Origin: Acidobacteriota bacterium
GTDB taxonomy: Bacteria; Acidobacteriota; Holophagae; Acanthopleuribacterales; Acanthopleuribacteraceae
DNA: 64,000 nt
NCBI GenBank assembly: GCA_020637335.1
Contig: JACJWC010000003.1
Coordinates: forward strand, 223,561-287,560
Reading direction: 5' to 3'
The first letter of the stretch is position 1. Each line of letters opens with the position of its first letter. Below the pieces are notes generated by a model, which had not been told where the DNA came from, did not search any database, and was given only the letters and a program-made list of their open reading frames with translations. This document shows, piece after piece, positions 27,501 through 36,400 of the stretch. The position numbers and the translations under genes were made by a program.

Positions 27501-27645
27501 ATTGGATCGCGCCCATGTAGTGATCAGATTTGCGCGAAAGCACAAATTTGGGCATGAGAAACTCGCCTGCTTGGCGAATATCTGCCGGGATCTGACTATG
27601 CAAGGCGCGCAGAGCCAGAAGTTTAGAGGGTTCAGGATTTCTCAA
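24589..27645 (-). CDS. SWIM zinc-finger SNF2-family helicase/translocase
   Basis: A large soluble Swi2/Snf2 ATPase. From a TTG at 27645 it has 1018 residues. An earlier in-frame ATG would place the start ~90 codons inside epmB; the TTG overlaps the epmB stop (TTGA) and has AGGATGG upstream. A SWIM finger (CACNC...CEH, ~70-90) precedes a long middle region. The SNF2 core then shows DDMGLGKT (~590), the DEAQ box (~682), LTGTPLENH, and helicase C with SLRAGGTGLNLT and DRAHRMGQ (~951). It probably remodels DNA-protein complexes; SWIM/SNF2 proteins are common but poorly studied in bacteria. Confidence 0.88.
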   Translation of the reverse strand: MRNPEPSKLLALRALHSQIPADIRQAGEFLMPKFVLSRKSDHYMGAIQLDDHPNFMTQISFDPDRDTINGCACNCTRGKRGQICEHLAGFVAALMVELDRSPNESASTLDFLDKYLLVTKVDHRNIQLEIDIEASDLGVTPQIHLVRFQDGIPSPRRRLTAAESYKLDQTDPFDQNLVEYIKNFRQILFYSQYAPYRKYPWGFWLTLSGHPRLRFQGQDVELHPADLELVVQEFKGGFWLGTNLTKSGTPMHSFPVEGGLLNFLPEEKRLLLCQVDGNRAGLVREIVEQNPVLSKELLLSNLHRLEKLQKIFHVRMPEKLLKSMSKAEPELILIVDLNPFRGFSLRPRIVYNRVKGDVLPGEGQLYLQAGNDVIRRELETEREMFRQFQMKFPEEWGDLDSFECEIADLDEAFRVIDWLKSESGLKLVWTRKKPKIRKWQRNARIALHMKGPSSLKIELTHKGEKHDLTPLFAEEQGPLLQKYLPVGENDWLQIDALLRAQLNRLRFALDRSNPQLDLKRIAPALLADMPFELVGQSPLLERVRRMQSAKAAAQPPEGFLGDLRHYQLEGYAWLSKMSEAGIGVCLADDMGLGKTVQALAIMYARKSVGPCLVVAPASVVFNWKEEIDRFAPDLDTMVYSEVGRSRRFNKIGPGHVVLISYALVLRDCEKLSKVNWGTLVLDEAQFVKNALSKTARALAQIPRDWTLGLTGTPLENHLGELWSIFRMISPDILGDWSHFKRRFMGPIEKQNNQERLDILKSLIGPFVLRRTKKQVLNDLPDRTEVLLKVDLGDQQIKRYEEERLRLLGQLDKGGENLGFKVLAGITRLRQMACHPILVDEKYKGDSAKIRLFSELIQELVAESHSALVFSQFTGFLDQIGLELNRIHVPFLTMTGETPVKHRKSIIKRFQSGEVGVFLVSLRAGGTGLNLTQANYVFHMDPWWNPAVEEQATDRAHRMGQTRAVTVYRMIAAHTIEESILRIHEKKRDLVDRILEGQEQAENLDVDAMIQLIRDQALA

Positions 27646-28679
27646 ACGCCACCATCCTGATAAGTGGAAATGCGGCCATCTGGGTGACGATATTGGTAAG
27701 CGCAGTTTGAAAGTTGATCCATTTCGGCCACTGGGATTTTGCCTGAACCATCCGGTAAATCCAAAACATAGCTGGGCAGCGGAACCTGAGCACTTTTTTG
27801 CATCTGCCCATAAATATCCAAGCCTTTTTGAATCGATACCCGGAAATGGGCGTTGCCAGGCGCCCGATCGGGGTGATGCAGGTAGTGGGGCCAAATTTGC
27901 CAATCCCAGAGGCGCGACCACAGCGCCACTTGATCAGCCGGTGAATCGTTGACACCTGCCAATAATACTGCCTGGTTACCAACCGAAATCCCTGCAGTTT
28001 GAAACATTTGAATGACCCGCAAATTCTCGTTTTGACATTCGTCAAGGTGATTGAAGTGACAGACCAAACGCAAGGGTTTGCCCTGAGCACAAACAGAAAC
28101 CAGCTCCGCATCGACCCGTTGGGGAAAGTGAACGGGCGCACGCGAATGGATACGCACCTTTTGAATAGATGGAATCTGGTCCAATTGCTCGAGAATCCAG
28201 GCCAGGTTTTGATTGCTGAGGGTCAAGGGATCACCCCCACTGAGGATCGCTTCCCTAATCTCAGGATTGGCCCGCAGGTAATCAAAAATAAGAGCCCAAT
28301 CTGTTCGGCTCGGGTTGCCCGCTTGGCGATGGGATTCGGCCCGCCTAAAACAAAAGCGACAATAGAAATGACACGATTTTGTGGTCAACAAAATGACCCG
28401 ATCGATGTGTTTTCGCACCAAAAAGGGCACGGGCCGTAAAGCCAGATCCGAAACCGGATCGGCCAAATCCGCAGGATTCACAAGGGTTTCACGCATGTCC
28501 GGTTTACCCATTGCCGCAATAGCAGATGAACCAAGCGCAGCATCCAAATAAGCTTGCGGCCACAATACGGGGAAACGGGCGTGCGCCTGCGCAAACGTCT
28601 GGGAATCGACGTTTAACGCGGTACACACTTCGGCTCGTGGCGCAAATACGGACTGGGTTGGGGGTGCAGGCATATCCAC
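27642..28679 (-). CDS. epmB: EpmB-type lysine 2,3-aminomutase for EF-P modification
   Basis: A 345-residue radical-SAM, PLP-dependent enzyme that makes (R)-beta-lysine for attachment to EF-P. The cluster motif is C103-x3-C107-x2-C110 (CHFYCRFC). SGGDPLTL (147-154) is the typical SAM-binding region, and the PLP lysine is probably K314 in GSGKIPV. Its length matches EpmB (~340) rather than catabolic lysine aminomutases (~415 or more). It is divergent from efp-epmA, which strongly supports the EF-P role. AAAGGTGG precedes the ATG. Its stop overlaps the SNF2 gene start. Confidence 0.9.
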   Translation of the reverse strand: MDMPAPPTQSVFAPRAEVCTALNVDSQTFAQAHARFPVLWPQAYLDAALGSSAIAAMGKPDMRETLVNPADLADPVSDLALRPVPFLVRKHIDRVILLTTKSCHFYCRFCFRRAESHRQAGNPSRTDWALIFDYLRANPEIREAILSGGDPLTLSNQNLAWILEQLDQIPSIQKVRIHSRAPVHFPQRVDAELVSVCAQGKPLRLVCHFNHLDECQNENLRVIQMFQTAGISVGNQAVLLAGVNDSPADQVALWSRLWDWQIWPHYLHHPDRAPGNAHFRVSIQKGLDIYGQMQKSAQVPLPSYVLDLPDGSGKIPVAEMDQLSNCAYQYRHPDGRISTYQDGGV

Positions 28680-28816
28680 CTTTCTCTTTCCGGCCGATGG
28701 CCAAAGACAACCTTTCTATATTAGAATGTGCTCCGTTTGAATAAAAGCACCGGACGAATTTCGCGGTTTTATTTCCCCTTTCGATTCCCAAGCCGGTGCT
28801 TCCAAAAGAGGAAAAC
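28680..28816. promoter_or_regulatory. Divergent promoter region between epmB and efp
   Basis: This is a 137-bp gap between divergent genes. An AT-rich block with overlapping TATATT/TAGAAT-like sequences (about 28714-28726) could supply -10 elements in both directions; no strong -35 was identified. Confidence 0.35.
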
Positions 28817-29392
28817 ATGTTAAGAACGGATGAGTTTCGCAAAAAAGCAAAAGTTGAGATCGATGGGGCACCGTGGGTCATGATTGACGTCGAACACGTC
28901 AGGCCTGGCAAGGGTCAAGGCTTTGTTCGCACCAAATTGAAAAACCTGGTTTCTGGCCAAGTTTTGGAACGCACCTTCAAATCCGGAGATACCGTACCCA
29001 GCGCGCGGATCGAAGATGTCGATGCTCAATTTCTTTATGCCAGCGGCGAAGATTACACCTTTATGAACAACCGATCCTATGAGCAAATCGCCCTGACGCG
29101 CGAACAATTGGGTGATGCCGTCAACTACCTGTATGACGGCCTCGAAGTCAGTATTTCTCTCTACAACGGTATGCCTATTTCCTGTGATGTGCCCAATTTT
29201 GTCGAATTGGAAATCACCGAGTGCGAACCGGGCATCAAGGGAAATTCCGCCACAAATACGATGAAACCCGCGGTTTTAAGCACAGGCTACCGGGTAAACG
29301 TACCCCTTTTCATCGATCAGAACGAGTGGATTCGGGTGGACACCCGCACGGGCGAATACTCGGAACGAACCAAACGTCCTGAGGGTCGTTAA
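28817..29392 (+). CDS. efp: Elongation factor P
   Basis: A 191-residue translation factor that relieves ribosome stalling at polyproline. The modified loop is RPGKGQGF, with K32 as the residue expected to receive beta-lysine (K34 in E. coli). The three-domain EF-P layout is complete, with the C-terminal FIDQNEWIRVDTRTGEY signature. The start at 28817 has AAGAGG upstream; an ATG seven codons earlier is in frame but lacks this spacing. epmA follows after 2 bp. Confidence 0.96.
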   Translation: MLRTDEFRKKAKVEIDGAPWVMIDVEHVRPGKGQGFVRTKLKNLVSGQVLERTFKSGDTVPSARIEDVDAQFLYASGEDYTFMNNRSYEQIALTREQLGDAVNYLYDGLEVSISLYNGMPISCDVPNFVELEITECEPGIKGNSATNTMKPAVLSTGYRVNVPLFIDQNEWIRVDTRTGEYSERTKRPEGR

Positions 29393-29394
29393 AC

Positions 29395-30579
29395 ATGCCG
29401 CAGTGGATTGGCCGGTTTCACAACCGGTCATCCATCGCTCAATTTGTCGAGGAACAAAGCGGCCAGATCGCCGGGCAGATCATCCAACAGGGTGATCTGT
29501 GGTACTTACAAGATCAATCAGCAACCCTAGAATTGCCCGCGGCCTGGATCGCACTGTTACCCAAGCTCAGCCCCGCATGGGCAGCCTTTTCCATTGGCCC
29601 CCAAAAGGTTCAGTTGGATTACTGGCAGGAACGCCCCTTAAGCGGACCGCTTTCTGAGCCACAAACGCGTCGTTTCCGCATGATTCAATCCATTCGCCAA
29701 TACTTCCTTGCCCAGGATTTTTTGGAGACCGATACCCCCGTACGTGTTCCCAATCCTGGCATGGAACCTTTCTTGGATAGTTTCTCGGCAGAAGCGGGCC
29801 AGTGGTTGCGCACCTCGCCAGAGTTGCATATGAAGCGCTTGTTGTGCCGGGGTTATGACCGCATCTTCCAATTTGCACCCAGTTTCCGCAAAGGCGATTT
29901 CTCCAGGCTGCACCGCGAAGAATTTCTCATGCTGGAATGGTATCGTTCGTTTTCAGACTTGGAGGTCCTGATCGAGGATTGCCAACACCTTCTGAACCAT
30001 TTAGCCCCTCAAGCTAAAGACCCGATCTATTTTAAGCAACCGATTCAGCGCATCACCTGCCAGGAAGCCTTCCATAAATGGGTTGGCTTAGATTTAAGGG
30101 ACCATAAAGACTGTGAACCCTTGAGAGCCGCCGCCAAACTGCACAATATCCATATTGACCCGGCGGACGACTGGGACACGCTGTATTTCCGCTTGTTCCT
30201 CAACCTGGTTGAACACCATTTAGGCCAGGAACAACCGACTATTCTTGAGGACTACCCAGCCAGCCAGGCCGCATTGGCCAAACGCAAGCCGCAATCGGGC
30301 GAATTTGCCACCTGTTATCGGTTTGAACTGTATGTAAAAGGGGTGGAATTGGCCAATGCCTTTTACGAAGTGTGTGATGCAAATGAGCAACGTCAGCGTT
30401 TTGAGATGGACCAGTTGGAGCGTCAAGCGCAGCGTAAGCCGGTCTATGAACTGGACGAAGCCTTTCTCCAAGCATTGCAGCAGGGCATGCCGCCGAGTGC
30501 AGGGATCGCTTTGGGTTTGGATCGCTTGGTTTTGGTTGTTTTGGGCCATTCCGATTTGGCAGAGATCCTGCCCTTCTGA
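29395..30579 (+). CDS. epmA: EpmA-type EF-P lysine ligase with an N-terminal extension
   Basis: A class II lysyl-tRNA synthetase-like enzyme that ligates beta-lysine to EF-P. Motif 2 region: FAPSFRKGDFSRLHREEFLMLEWY split across ~160-185. Motif 3: GIALGLDRLVLVVLG near the end. E. coli EpmA has 325 residues and starts directly with the catalytic domain; here it begins only at ~residue 90. The first ~85 residues (e.g. AGQIIQQGDLWYLQD) look beta-rich and may be a reduced OB-fold like the LysRS anticodon domain. It starts 2 bp after efp with GAGGG upstream. Because it pairs with epmB, it is not the housekeeping LysRS. Confidence 0.88.
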   Translation: MPQWIGRFHNRSSIAQFVEEQSGQIAGQIIQQGDLWYLQDQSATLELPAAWIALLPKLSPAWAAFSIGPQKVQLDYWQERPLSGPLSEPQTRRFRMIQSIRQYFLAQDFLETDTPVRVPNPGMEPFLDSFSAEAGQWLRTSPELHMKRLLCRGYDRIFQFAPSFRKGDFSRLHREEFLMLEWYRSFSDLEVLIEDCQHLLNHLAPQAKDPIYFKQPIQRITCQEAFHKWVGLDLRDHKDCEPLRAAAKLHNIHIDPADDWDTLYFRLFLNLVEHHLGQEQPTILEDYPASQAALAKRKPQSGEFATCYRFELYVKGVELANAFYEVCDANEQRQRFEMDQLERQAQRKPVYELDEAFLQALQQGMPPSAGIALGLDRLVLVVLGHSDLAEILPF

Positions 30580-30611
30580 TAGGCTTGCGCCAAAACGGGC
30601 GGAGGCGAATG

Positions 30612-31640
30612 ATGTTGTATCGGAAATTAGGTCAGACAGGCCTGGATGTGAGCGTTGTCTGCCTGGGCACGATGACGTGGGGTGAACAGAATTCCGAAGC
30701 CGAAGCACATCAGCAATTGGACTATGCCAAAGCACATGGCGTTAATTTCATCGATACAGCGGAAATGTACCCGGTTCCGGGCCGAGCCGAAACGCAAGGC
30801 AGCACAGAGCGTTACCTGGGCAGTTGGCTCAAAAACCAAAATCGAGCGGACTGGATTATTGCGACCAAAGTCATTGCCCATTCTGGAATCGATTGGATTC
30901 GCACAACGTCCGACTTGAGTTCAGATGGCATTCGCACAGCTGTCGATGCCAGCCTCAAACGCCTGCAGACCGATTACATTGACCTGTATCAAATTCATTG
31001 GCCGGACCGGTACAGCCCCAAATTTGGACAGAATCGATTCGACCCTAAAATGGCCCGCCCTGGAATGCCCATAGAAGAGACCTTGGCCGTGTTGGGAGAA
31101 TTGATTCAAGCTGGCAAAATTCGCTTTATTGGCGTGAGCAACGAGACTCCTTGGGGCCTTTCTCAGTACATTCGCGCAGCCGAAACCCAGGGATTACCGC
31201 GAATTCAAACCCTTCAAAACGCCTATAATCTGGTCAACCGCGTGTTTGAGATCCACCTTGCCGAAAACTGTTACCACGACGGTATTGGGTTATTGGCCTA
31301 TTCCCCGCTCGCCTTTGGCCATTTAACCGCCAAATATCTCACGGGCAGCGCCGATGCGCGCGCCCGATTGAACCTGTTTCCGCAATTTGGGCAACGCTAC
31401 CAAAAACCCAACCTGCAACGGGCCATTCGGCAACTATTGGACTGTGCCGGAGATTACGGTCTGACGGCAATGAGTTTACAGTACGTTAAGGCCCACCAGC
31501 TCTGTAATTCCGTCATTATTGGGGCCACCAGCTTGGACCAACTTGCAGAGAATATTTCAGCCCTGCAATCAGATCTGCCCTCGCCCTTGCTGAGTGAGCT
31601 TAACAGGCTCTATCAGGACATTCAAAATCCATGTCCATAG
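30612..31640 (+). CDS. tas: Tas-like aldo/keto reductase
   Basis: A 342-residue NADPH-dependent oxidoreductase with a TIM-barrel fold. It opens MLYRKLGQTGLDVS and has LGTMTWGEQNSEAEAH and IDTAEMYPVPG, closely resembling E. coli Tas, including the catalytic Asp and Tyr. The catalytic Lys is in ATKVI and the His in LYQIHWPD. The ATG at 30612 is preferred over the adjacent ATG at 30609 because GGAGG is then 6 nt away. The substrate is unknown. It ends overlapping the DUF547 gene by 10 bp. Confidence 0.9.
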   Translation: MLYRKLGQTGLDVSVVCLGTMTWGEQNSEAEAHQQLDYAKAHGVNFIDTAEMYPVPGRAETQGSTERYLGSWLKNQNRADWIIATKVIAHSGIDWIRTTSDLSSDGIRTAVDASLKRLQTDYIDLYQIHWPDRYSPKFGQNRFDPKMARPGMPIEETLAVLGELIQAGKIRFIGVSNETPWGLSQYIRAAETQGLPRIQTLQNAYNLVNRVFEIHLAENCYHDGIGLLAYSPLAFGHLTAKYLTGSADARARLNLFPQFGQRYQKPNLQRAIRQLLDCAGDYGLTAMSLQYVKAHQLCNSVIIGATSLDQLAENISALQSDLPSPLLSELNRLYQDIQNPCP

Positions 31641-32413
31641 TCCAACGCCGCCTGGTTTTTCTGACCATTGGCATGCTTTTAGGTGGACTCGGCGCCTGGT
31701 TTTACTGGCCTCATTTTGCCGGCCTAGGGGCAAAACAAGTGCTGGCCCAAAAGCGCCCGCCGCGAGAACCGAACTTGGATGCCTTTGCAAACTTCCTCGA
31801 AAGCGTGGTCTGTGAAGGTGGCGTGGACTACGCGTTGGCGCGCAAACACCAGGCGGATCTGGATACCTTTCTGGCGGATTTAGCGTTTTGCTCACCTGGT
31901 CAATGGTCGCCCAGTAAACGTTTGGCCATGCTGGTTAACGCGTACAACGCCTTTGTCATTAAAGGCGTTTTGGATCAGGATATTCAACAGGGAATCGCCG
32001 AAGCTGGAGCCAACCACAAATTCTTCCGCGAAAAACGTTATAACCTGGCCGGAATAGCCGTTTCGCTCAACGGATTAGAACTTGAGTTGATCCGGCCTTT
32101 GAACCCCAACTGCCATTTCATGCTCAATTGTGCAAGCAAGTCTTGTCCCCAATTGAGGCAGCAACCATTTCGGGAAAAGCTGTTGTCCCAGCAGATTGAT
32201 TTGGCCCGAACTCAATTCCTAAGCGACAAACAAAAAAATTTCTGCGACCCACAAAGCGGGATTTGGCACCTATCGAGTTTGTTTAACTGGTATGAGAAGG
32301 ATTTTGGCGGCAGGAAAGATATGGTGGCCATGATTCGCGCGGTCACAGGTTGGCCAGAGCCTACCCAAATCCAATATTTACCCTATGATTGGTCACTCAA
32401 CAACTGCCCTTAG
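31631..32413 (+). CDS. DUF547 membrane-anchored or exported protein
   Basis: A 260-residue protein. A hydrophobic N-terminus (~8-28, LVFLTIGMLLGGLGAWFYW) acts as signal anchor. The rest is a DUF547 domain: SKRLAMLVNAYNAFVIKGVL (~95-115), the conserved CASKSCPQL (~167-175) and a C-terminal WYEKDFGG. DUF547 proteins are widespread and their biochemical role is not established. It is coupled to the aldo/keto reductase gene by a 10-bp overlap and ends with a 21-bp convergent overlap with the AHSA1-like gene. Confidence 0.78.
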   Translation: MSIVQRRLVFLTIGMLLGGLGAWFYWPHFAGLGAKQVLAQKRPPREPNLDAFANFLESVVCEGGVDYALARKHQADLDTFLADLAFCSPGQWSPSKRLAMLVNAYNAFVIKGVLDQDIQQGIAEAGANHKFFREKRYNLAGIAVSLNGLELELIRPLNPNCHFMLNCASKSCPQLRQQPFREKLLSQQIDLARTQFLSDKQKNFCDPQSGIWHLSSLFNWYEKDFGGRKDMVAMIRAVTGWPEPTQIQYLPYDWSLNNCP

Positions 32414-32980
32414 TTGCAGGTGTCGAATCACGGACTCCCAATGACGCTTGCGGGTTTCCCGCTGACTGGCACTGCTCAAGCCCTCTTCGTGGAAACGGAT
32501 CTGAGTCCCGTTGGGCTTCGCCTGCAGAGTAACTTGAATGGTGGTTGTGCCGCCAAAACCATAACGCCGCACCCGAATTCGGGAGCCGGGCCATAATGAG
32601 CGGAGTTCAACCCGAGAGCCGCGCGCTGAGAGGACCGATTCACCCTTTTGCTGGGGCAAATGCTCGATTCCGTCCATCCACAAACCCAAGCCCTCACTAC
32701 AAATCAAGCGCAACCAAAGAAGGGCCTGCGGTTGTTTTAGGGTGCGGCAAACCCCAATTTGGTAGGTCCCATTGGCCAATCGTCCTATGGTTTGACCTTT
32801 TCCCCTCAAACTGAATCGGGAAGCTAATCGCTGAGCTTGGTCCGGTTGAATGGCAGGAAAATGCTCACAAATGGCCGCCGCCAACAATTGGGAATTTTGG
32901 CCAGCACCCCGCAAGGGCTCCAGGACAAAGGCCAATTCCAAAAGTGATGGAATGGATGACGGAATATTCTTCTTGGCCAC
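32393..32980 (-). CDS. AHSA1/SRPBCC-like protein with an extra N-terminal domain
   Basis: A 195-residue soluble protein with a GTG start and a full AGGAGG. The C-terminal half (~115-190) resembles the AHSA1 (Aha1-like) SRPBCC fold, with WPGSRIRVRRYGFGG, a TQIRFHEEGL strand and a closing KRHWESVIRHL helix. The N-terminal ~75 residues are helical, and I do not recognise them. The fold binds hydrophobic ligands in other proteins; the ligand here is unknown. A promoter and an upstream dyad are visible. Confidence 0.6.
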   Translation of the reverse strand: MAKKNIPSSIPSLLELAFVLEPLRGAGQNSQLLAAAICEHFPAIQPDQAQRLASRFSLRGKGQTIGRLANGTYQIGVCRTLKQPQALLWLRLICSEGLGLWMDGIEHLPQQKGESVLSARGSRVELRSLWPGSRIRVRRYGFGGTTTIQVTLQAKPNGTQIRFHEEGLSSASQRETRKRHWESVIRHLQLRAVVE

Positions 32981-33040
32981 AGGTGCCTCCTAAACCAGGA
33001 GAACCTTAAAAGATCACGCAAACATTGGCATATCACCCAC

Positions 33041-33069
33041 AATGTAGGGATCAATTGCAGAGCATTCAA
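33041..33069 (-). promoter_or_regulatory. Predicted promoter of the AHSA1-like gene
   Basis: On the minus strand TTGAAT (33069-33064) and TACATT (33046-33041), each a 4/6 match, are exactly 17 bp apart. The predicted start is near 33034, about 54 bp before the GTG. Confidence 0.4.
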
Positions 33070-33085
33070 GTGCAAGGGGCCATTC

Positions 33086-33105
33086 TTCATGACAAATGTC
33101 ACGAA
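33086..33105. promoter_or_regulatory. Operator-like 20-bp dyad
   Basis: TTCATGACA-AA-TGTCACGAA is a near-perfect palindrome (8 of 9 pairs). Its centre lies about 61 bp upstream of the predicted start for the AHSA1-like gene, a common position for an activator. The binding protein is unknown; the adjacent NarL-type regulator is one candidate. Confidence 0.45.
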
Positions 33106-33415
33106 AAGTAGTTACCCCTAACACTTAACCGCAATAAATGGAGGACTTAGCATAGACCTTGTTATCCAACACGGATCGACGCAGCACCCGAAGTCGAACG
33201 AGCGAATGTGAGGTGGACCCGCTGACCAAAACCTGATAAACCCTGGTAGTAGCATTGAATCAGGTCCGATAGTGGAACTCTCGAACTTTTTTGACCCAAG
33301 AGGTCGCCGAGAGATCGGTGGTTCTGAAATATGAACCATAGGTTGGCAGCCATAACATTTAGCTCTGTTCGGCTTCGGGGTATTGCCCCGATCCAAAACC
33401 AAGCTGAATCACTCT

Positions 33416-33444
33416 TTGACAGACCTTAACTTTCTCGCTAGATT
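33416..33444 (+). promoter_or_regulatory. Predicted sigma-70 promoter of the two-component operon
   Basis: A perfect TTGACA (33416-33421), a 17-bp spacer and TAGATT (33439-33444). The expected start near 33451 gives a ~40-nt leader before the kinase ATG. Confidence 0.65.
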
Positions 33445-33489
33445 GAACTTCTCGCAAATTCATGCGGAGATCGGCCTAGGGGAAGGTTG

Positions 33490-36400
33490 ATGAGCACATG
33501 GCATGCAACGGTTCCATCGCGGGGCCGAATGATCTGGAGTCTGAATTTCGACACCTTCTGGACTTGGGGAGACAGAAAAGTGTCGTTCTGGCTGGCAGGT
33601 ATTTGCCTGATTGGGGGCATCCTTCAACTCTATGCAAACCCAATTCAATGGCAAACACGCGGGCGAGGTGGGGATTCCTTTCCCGAATCACAAATTGAGT
33701 CCATGTTGCAAGATTCAGTAGGGTTCATGTGGTTTGGAACCACGCAGGGCTTGTTCCGCTACGATGGGGAACAGGCCCGCTGGTTTCGACATGACCCCGA
33801 CTCGGCCGCCAGTCTTACGCCGGGCAATGTTCGCTGCCTTTTGGAGGATAAGCAAGGTCAATTCTGGGTGGGGACCAATGGCGGCTTGAGCCTGCTCGAT
33901 CGCGAATCGGGCAACATCACCACCTTTCAACATCTATCAGAAACCGGACCCCTGCTGAGTAATAATGTTTGGACCCTTTACGAAGATATTTCAGGCCAAA
34001 TTTGGATAGGAATGGACCTTGGGCTCCAGCGCCTGGATCATGGAACCGCCTATGATATGAGCGATGCATATGGCGGCGTGGTCGCCTTTGGTGAAGATGC
34101 CCAAGGGACGCTGTGGATGGGCTCTGACCGCGGCGGCCTTTACCAATACCAAGACGGCCATTGGCAGATTTCCGTTCAATTGCCAAAAGCCAGAATCAGC
34201 ACCTTGTTCAGGGACAAGGACAACCAATTGTGGGCCGGCACCTTAAATTCGGGCCTATGGCTCAAGGCCAATGAAGGTTGGCGCAAAATGCCGTTTGTGG
34301 GCGACACGCCCATTCGCAGCCTGACCCAAGACGGGCAGGGACTCTTATGGGTAGCCACGGAAGGGGGTTTGTTGTGCATTGATCAAAGCCTCAACCTTAT
34401 TCCGGACATCGGCACCAATGGGGATGTCAATTTGACCAATCCCAAAAACGTCTATGCCACCAACGACGGCTTAATCTGGGTTGCCACCGACAATCCGGGC
34501 TTGGCCCTGTACGACAAGCACTGGGATTGGTTCGAGAATTTCCTCAACCTTCAAGGCGGCGCATGGTGCTTGAGCCAACATGGCGAATCCGAAATTTGGA
34601 TTGGCGGCAAAACCGGGATCACCGCGTTCAACACAAAAACGCAAGAGATCCGCCGACCACTCAGCAACCAAACCGTGCGCTCAATCCAGGTTTGGGGTGA
34701 GAAAACGCTGGTGGGAACGGACGCGGGATTGGTGCTTTTACCGGACAGCGATAAGCCACAATTCTTATTACAGAACCGGGTCTGGCGCATCCTGCCAGAA
34801 CGCGGCAGCAAATTCTGGATCGGCACAGACCGCGGCTTGGTCCTTTTGGATTTACAAGATGGCAGCGAATGGCCTTATGGGCCGGACCAACCGCCCGAAC
34901 GCCAACTTTCCAATCGGGTCATCACCAGCCTGTGCCGCGATGCCATTGGGAACCTGTGGGTGGGTACTTATGGCGGCGGCCTGAATAAAATCGACAACCA
35001 AGGCCGGGTCATCCAACAATTCCGCAATGAAAAGGAAAATCCTACCAGCTTAAGCGCCGATGATGTGGTTCACATCGCCTTGGCCAAGTCTGGCGCCCTT
35101 TGGATTTCCACCCTGAGCGGTGGATTGAATCGCTTGCCATCGGGCCAATCCGAGTTCGAGCGCTTTTCAGCCAGTGATGGCCTGCCCGACAATGCAGTCG
35201 CTGGCGTTTGGGAACAATCCGAAAACCAGGTTTGGGTTTATTCCGCTGCTGGCATTGTGCAGCTCGACCCCGTGCAAAAAAGTTATACCTTGTACACCCA
35301 CGACCACGGCGTTTTACTCGGTAGCGCCATCCCGGGCTCCCTGCTCCACGCCCAGGGAAAACTCTGGTTCGGTGGCACCAATGGCGTCACTGCACTTTTG
35401 CCCGAGGCCATTCAACCGCAGACGCGTATACCCCTTCTTTTCACCGACCTGGAAATTGGCAACAAACACGAACGCCAATTCATGTTGCCGGACGAAACCT
35501 TGGAACTAACCACCGAACACAAGAGTTTTGCCCTCACGTTTCGGCTGCTCGATTTTCGACCGGCATTCCCCTCGGCTGTTCGCTACCAACGCGAGGGTAT
35601 CGACGCGGACTGGGTCTCCGGCAACACGGTGAATTACACCCAGTACCTCAGCTTTGGCGGAACTGGCAATTTGCACATTCAAGCAGCCGACACCTACGGC
35701 AAATGGCATGAAGCCACCCTCAAACTCCACGTCGCAACCCCAACTTGGTTCCGATTTTTGCCGTTGTGGATCCTCCTGGCCGTCGGCCTCCTCTCCATGG
35801 CCACCTATGCCCTGGCCCATTCCCGCCACCAGAAACGCCAACAAAAACTGATGGAACAGGCCCAGTTTGAACGCAAACGCGCCGAATTAGCAGAGCGTCA
35901 GCATCAATTGGAAATTCAGGCCCGCACCTTGCTGGTCGAAAACCAAAAAATTCTGCAAAACTATATGGACCAACGCTTGAATGAAATGGCCAACGATCTG
36001 CACGATGGTCCGCTTGGCAAAGTACAGGGGCTCGGCTTTCAAATTCATCTCATCAGCAAGGAGTCCCAGGAAACAACCACGCGTAACCAACTACAAACCG
36101 TCGCCGAGACGCAAATACCATCCATTTGCGAAGGTCTGCGCAATTTATGTGGCGAACTGGTCAGCCCGGATTTTAAATCAGGCTTCATCCTCGAACTGGA
36201 AGAACACGTGGAACTCATGAAGAGCCTGTATCCCAACACCCAGTTCAGCTGCCATTGGTCCGCGCAAGAATCGGTGCTAAGCAGTGAAACCAAAGCGACT
36301 GTGTTTCGCGTATTCCGCACCCTGCTGCGCAATGTGGGAAAACACGCCCAGGCCAAGCATGTTGCCATTTCAATGACCCAAGATGAAGACCAGCTCACCT

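Larger units (their letters stand above)
32981..33486. other. 506-bp intergenic control region between divergent genes
   Basis: No credible gene was found. The stretch contains a promoter plus dyad for the minus-strand AHSA1-like gene, the sensor-kinase promoter at its right end, and two small hairpins: TGGTTC/GAACCA at 33319-33338 and TCGGGG/CCCCGA around 33375-33391. Open frames here have no coding character. Confidence 0.6.

Noticed and set aside
27646..27921. Longer SNF2 start inside epmB
   Set aside because: It would overlap the well-supported epmB gene by ~280 bp, and the extension has no recognisable sequence.
33118..33402. 94-codon open frame on the minus strand in the large intergenic gap
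   Set aside because: The sequence has no protein-like character, no ribosome site, and lies over predicted promoter and hairpin elements.
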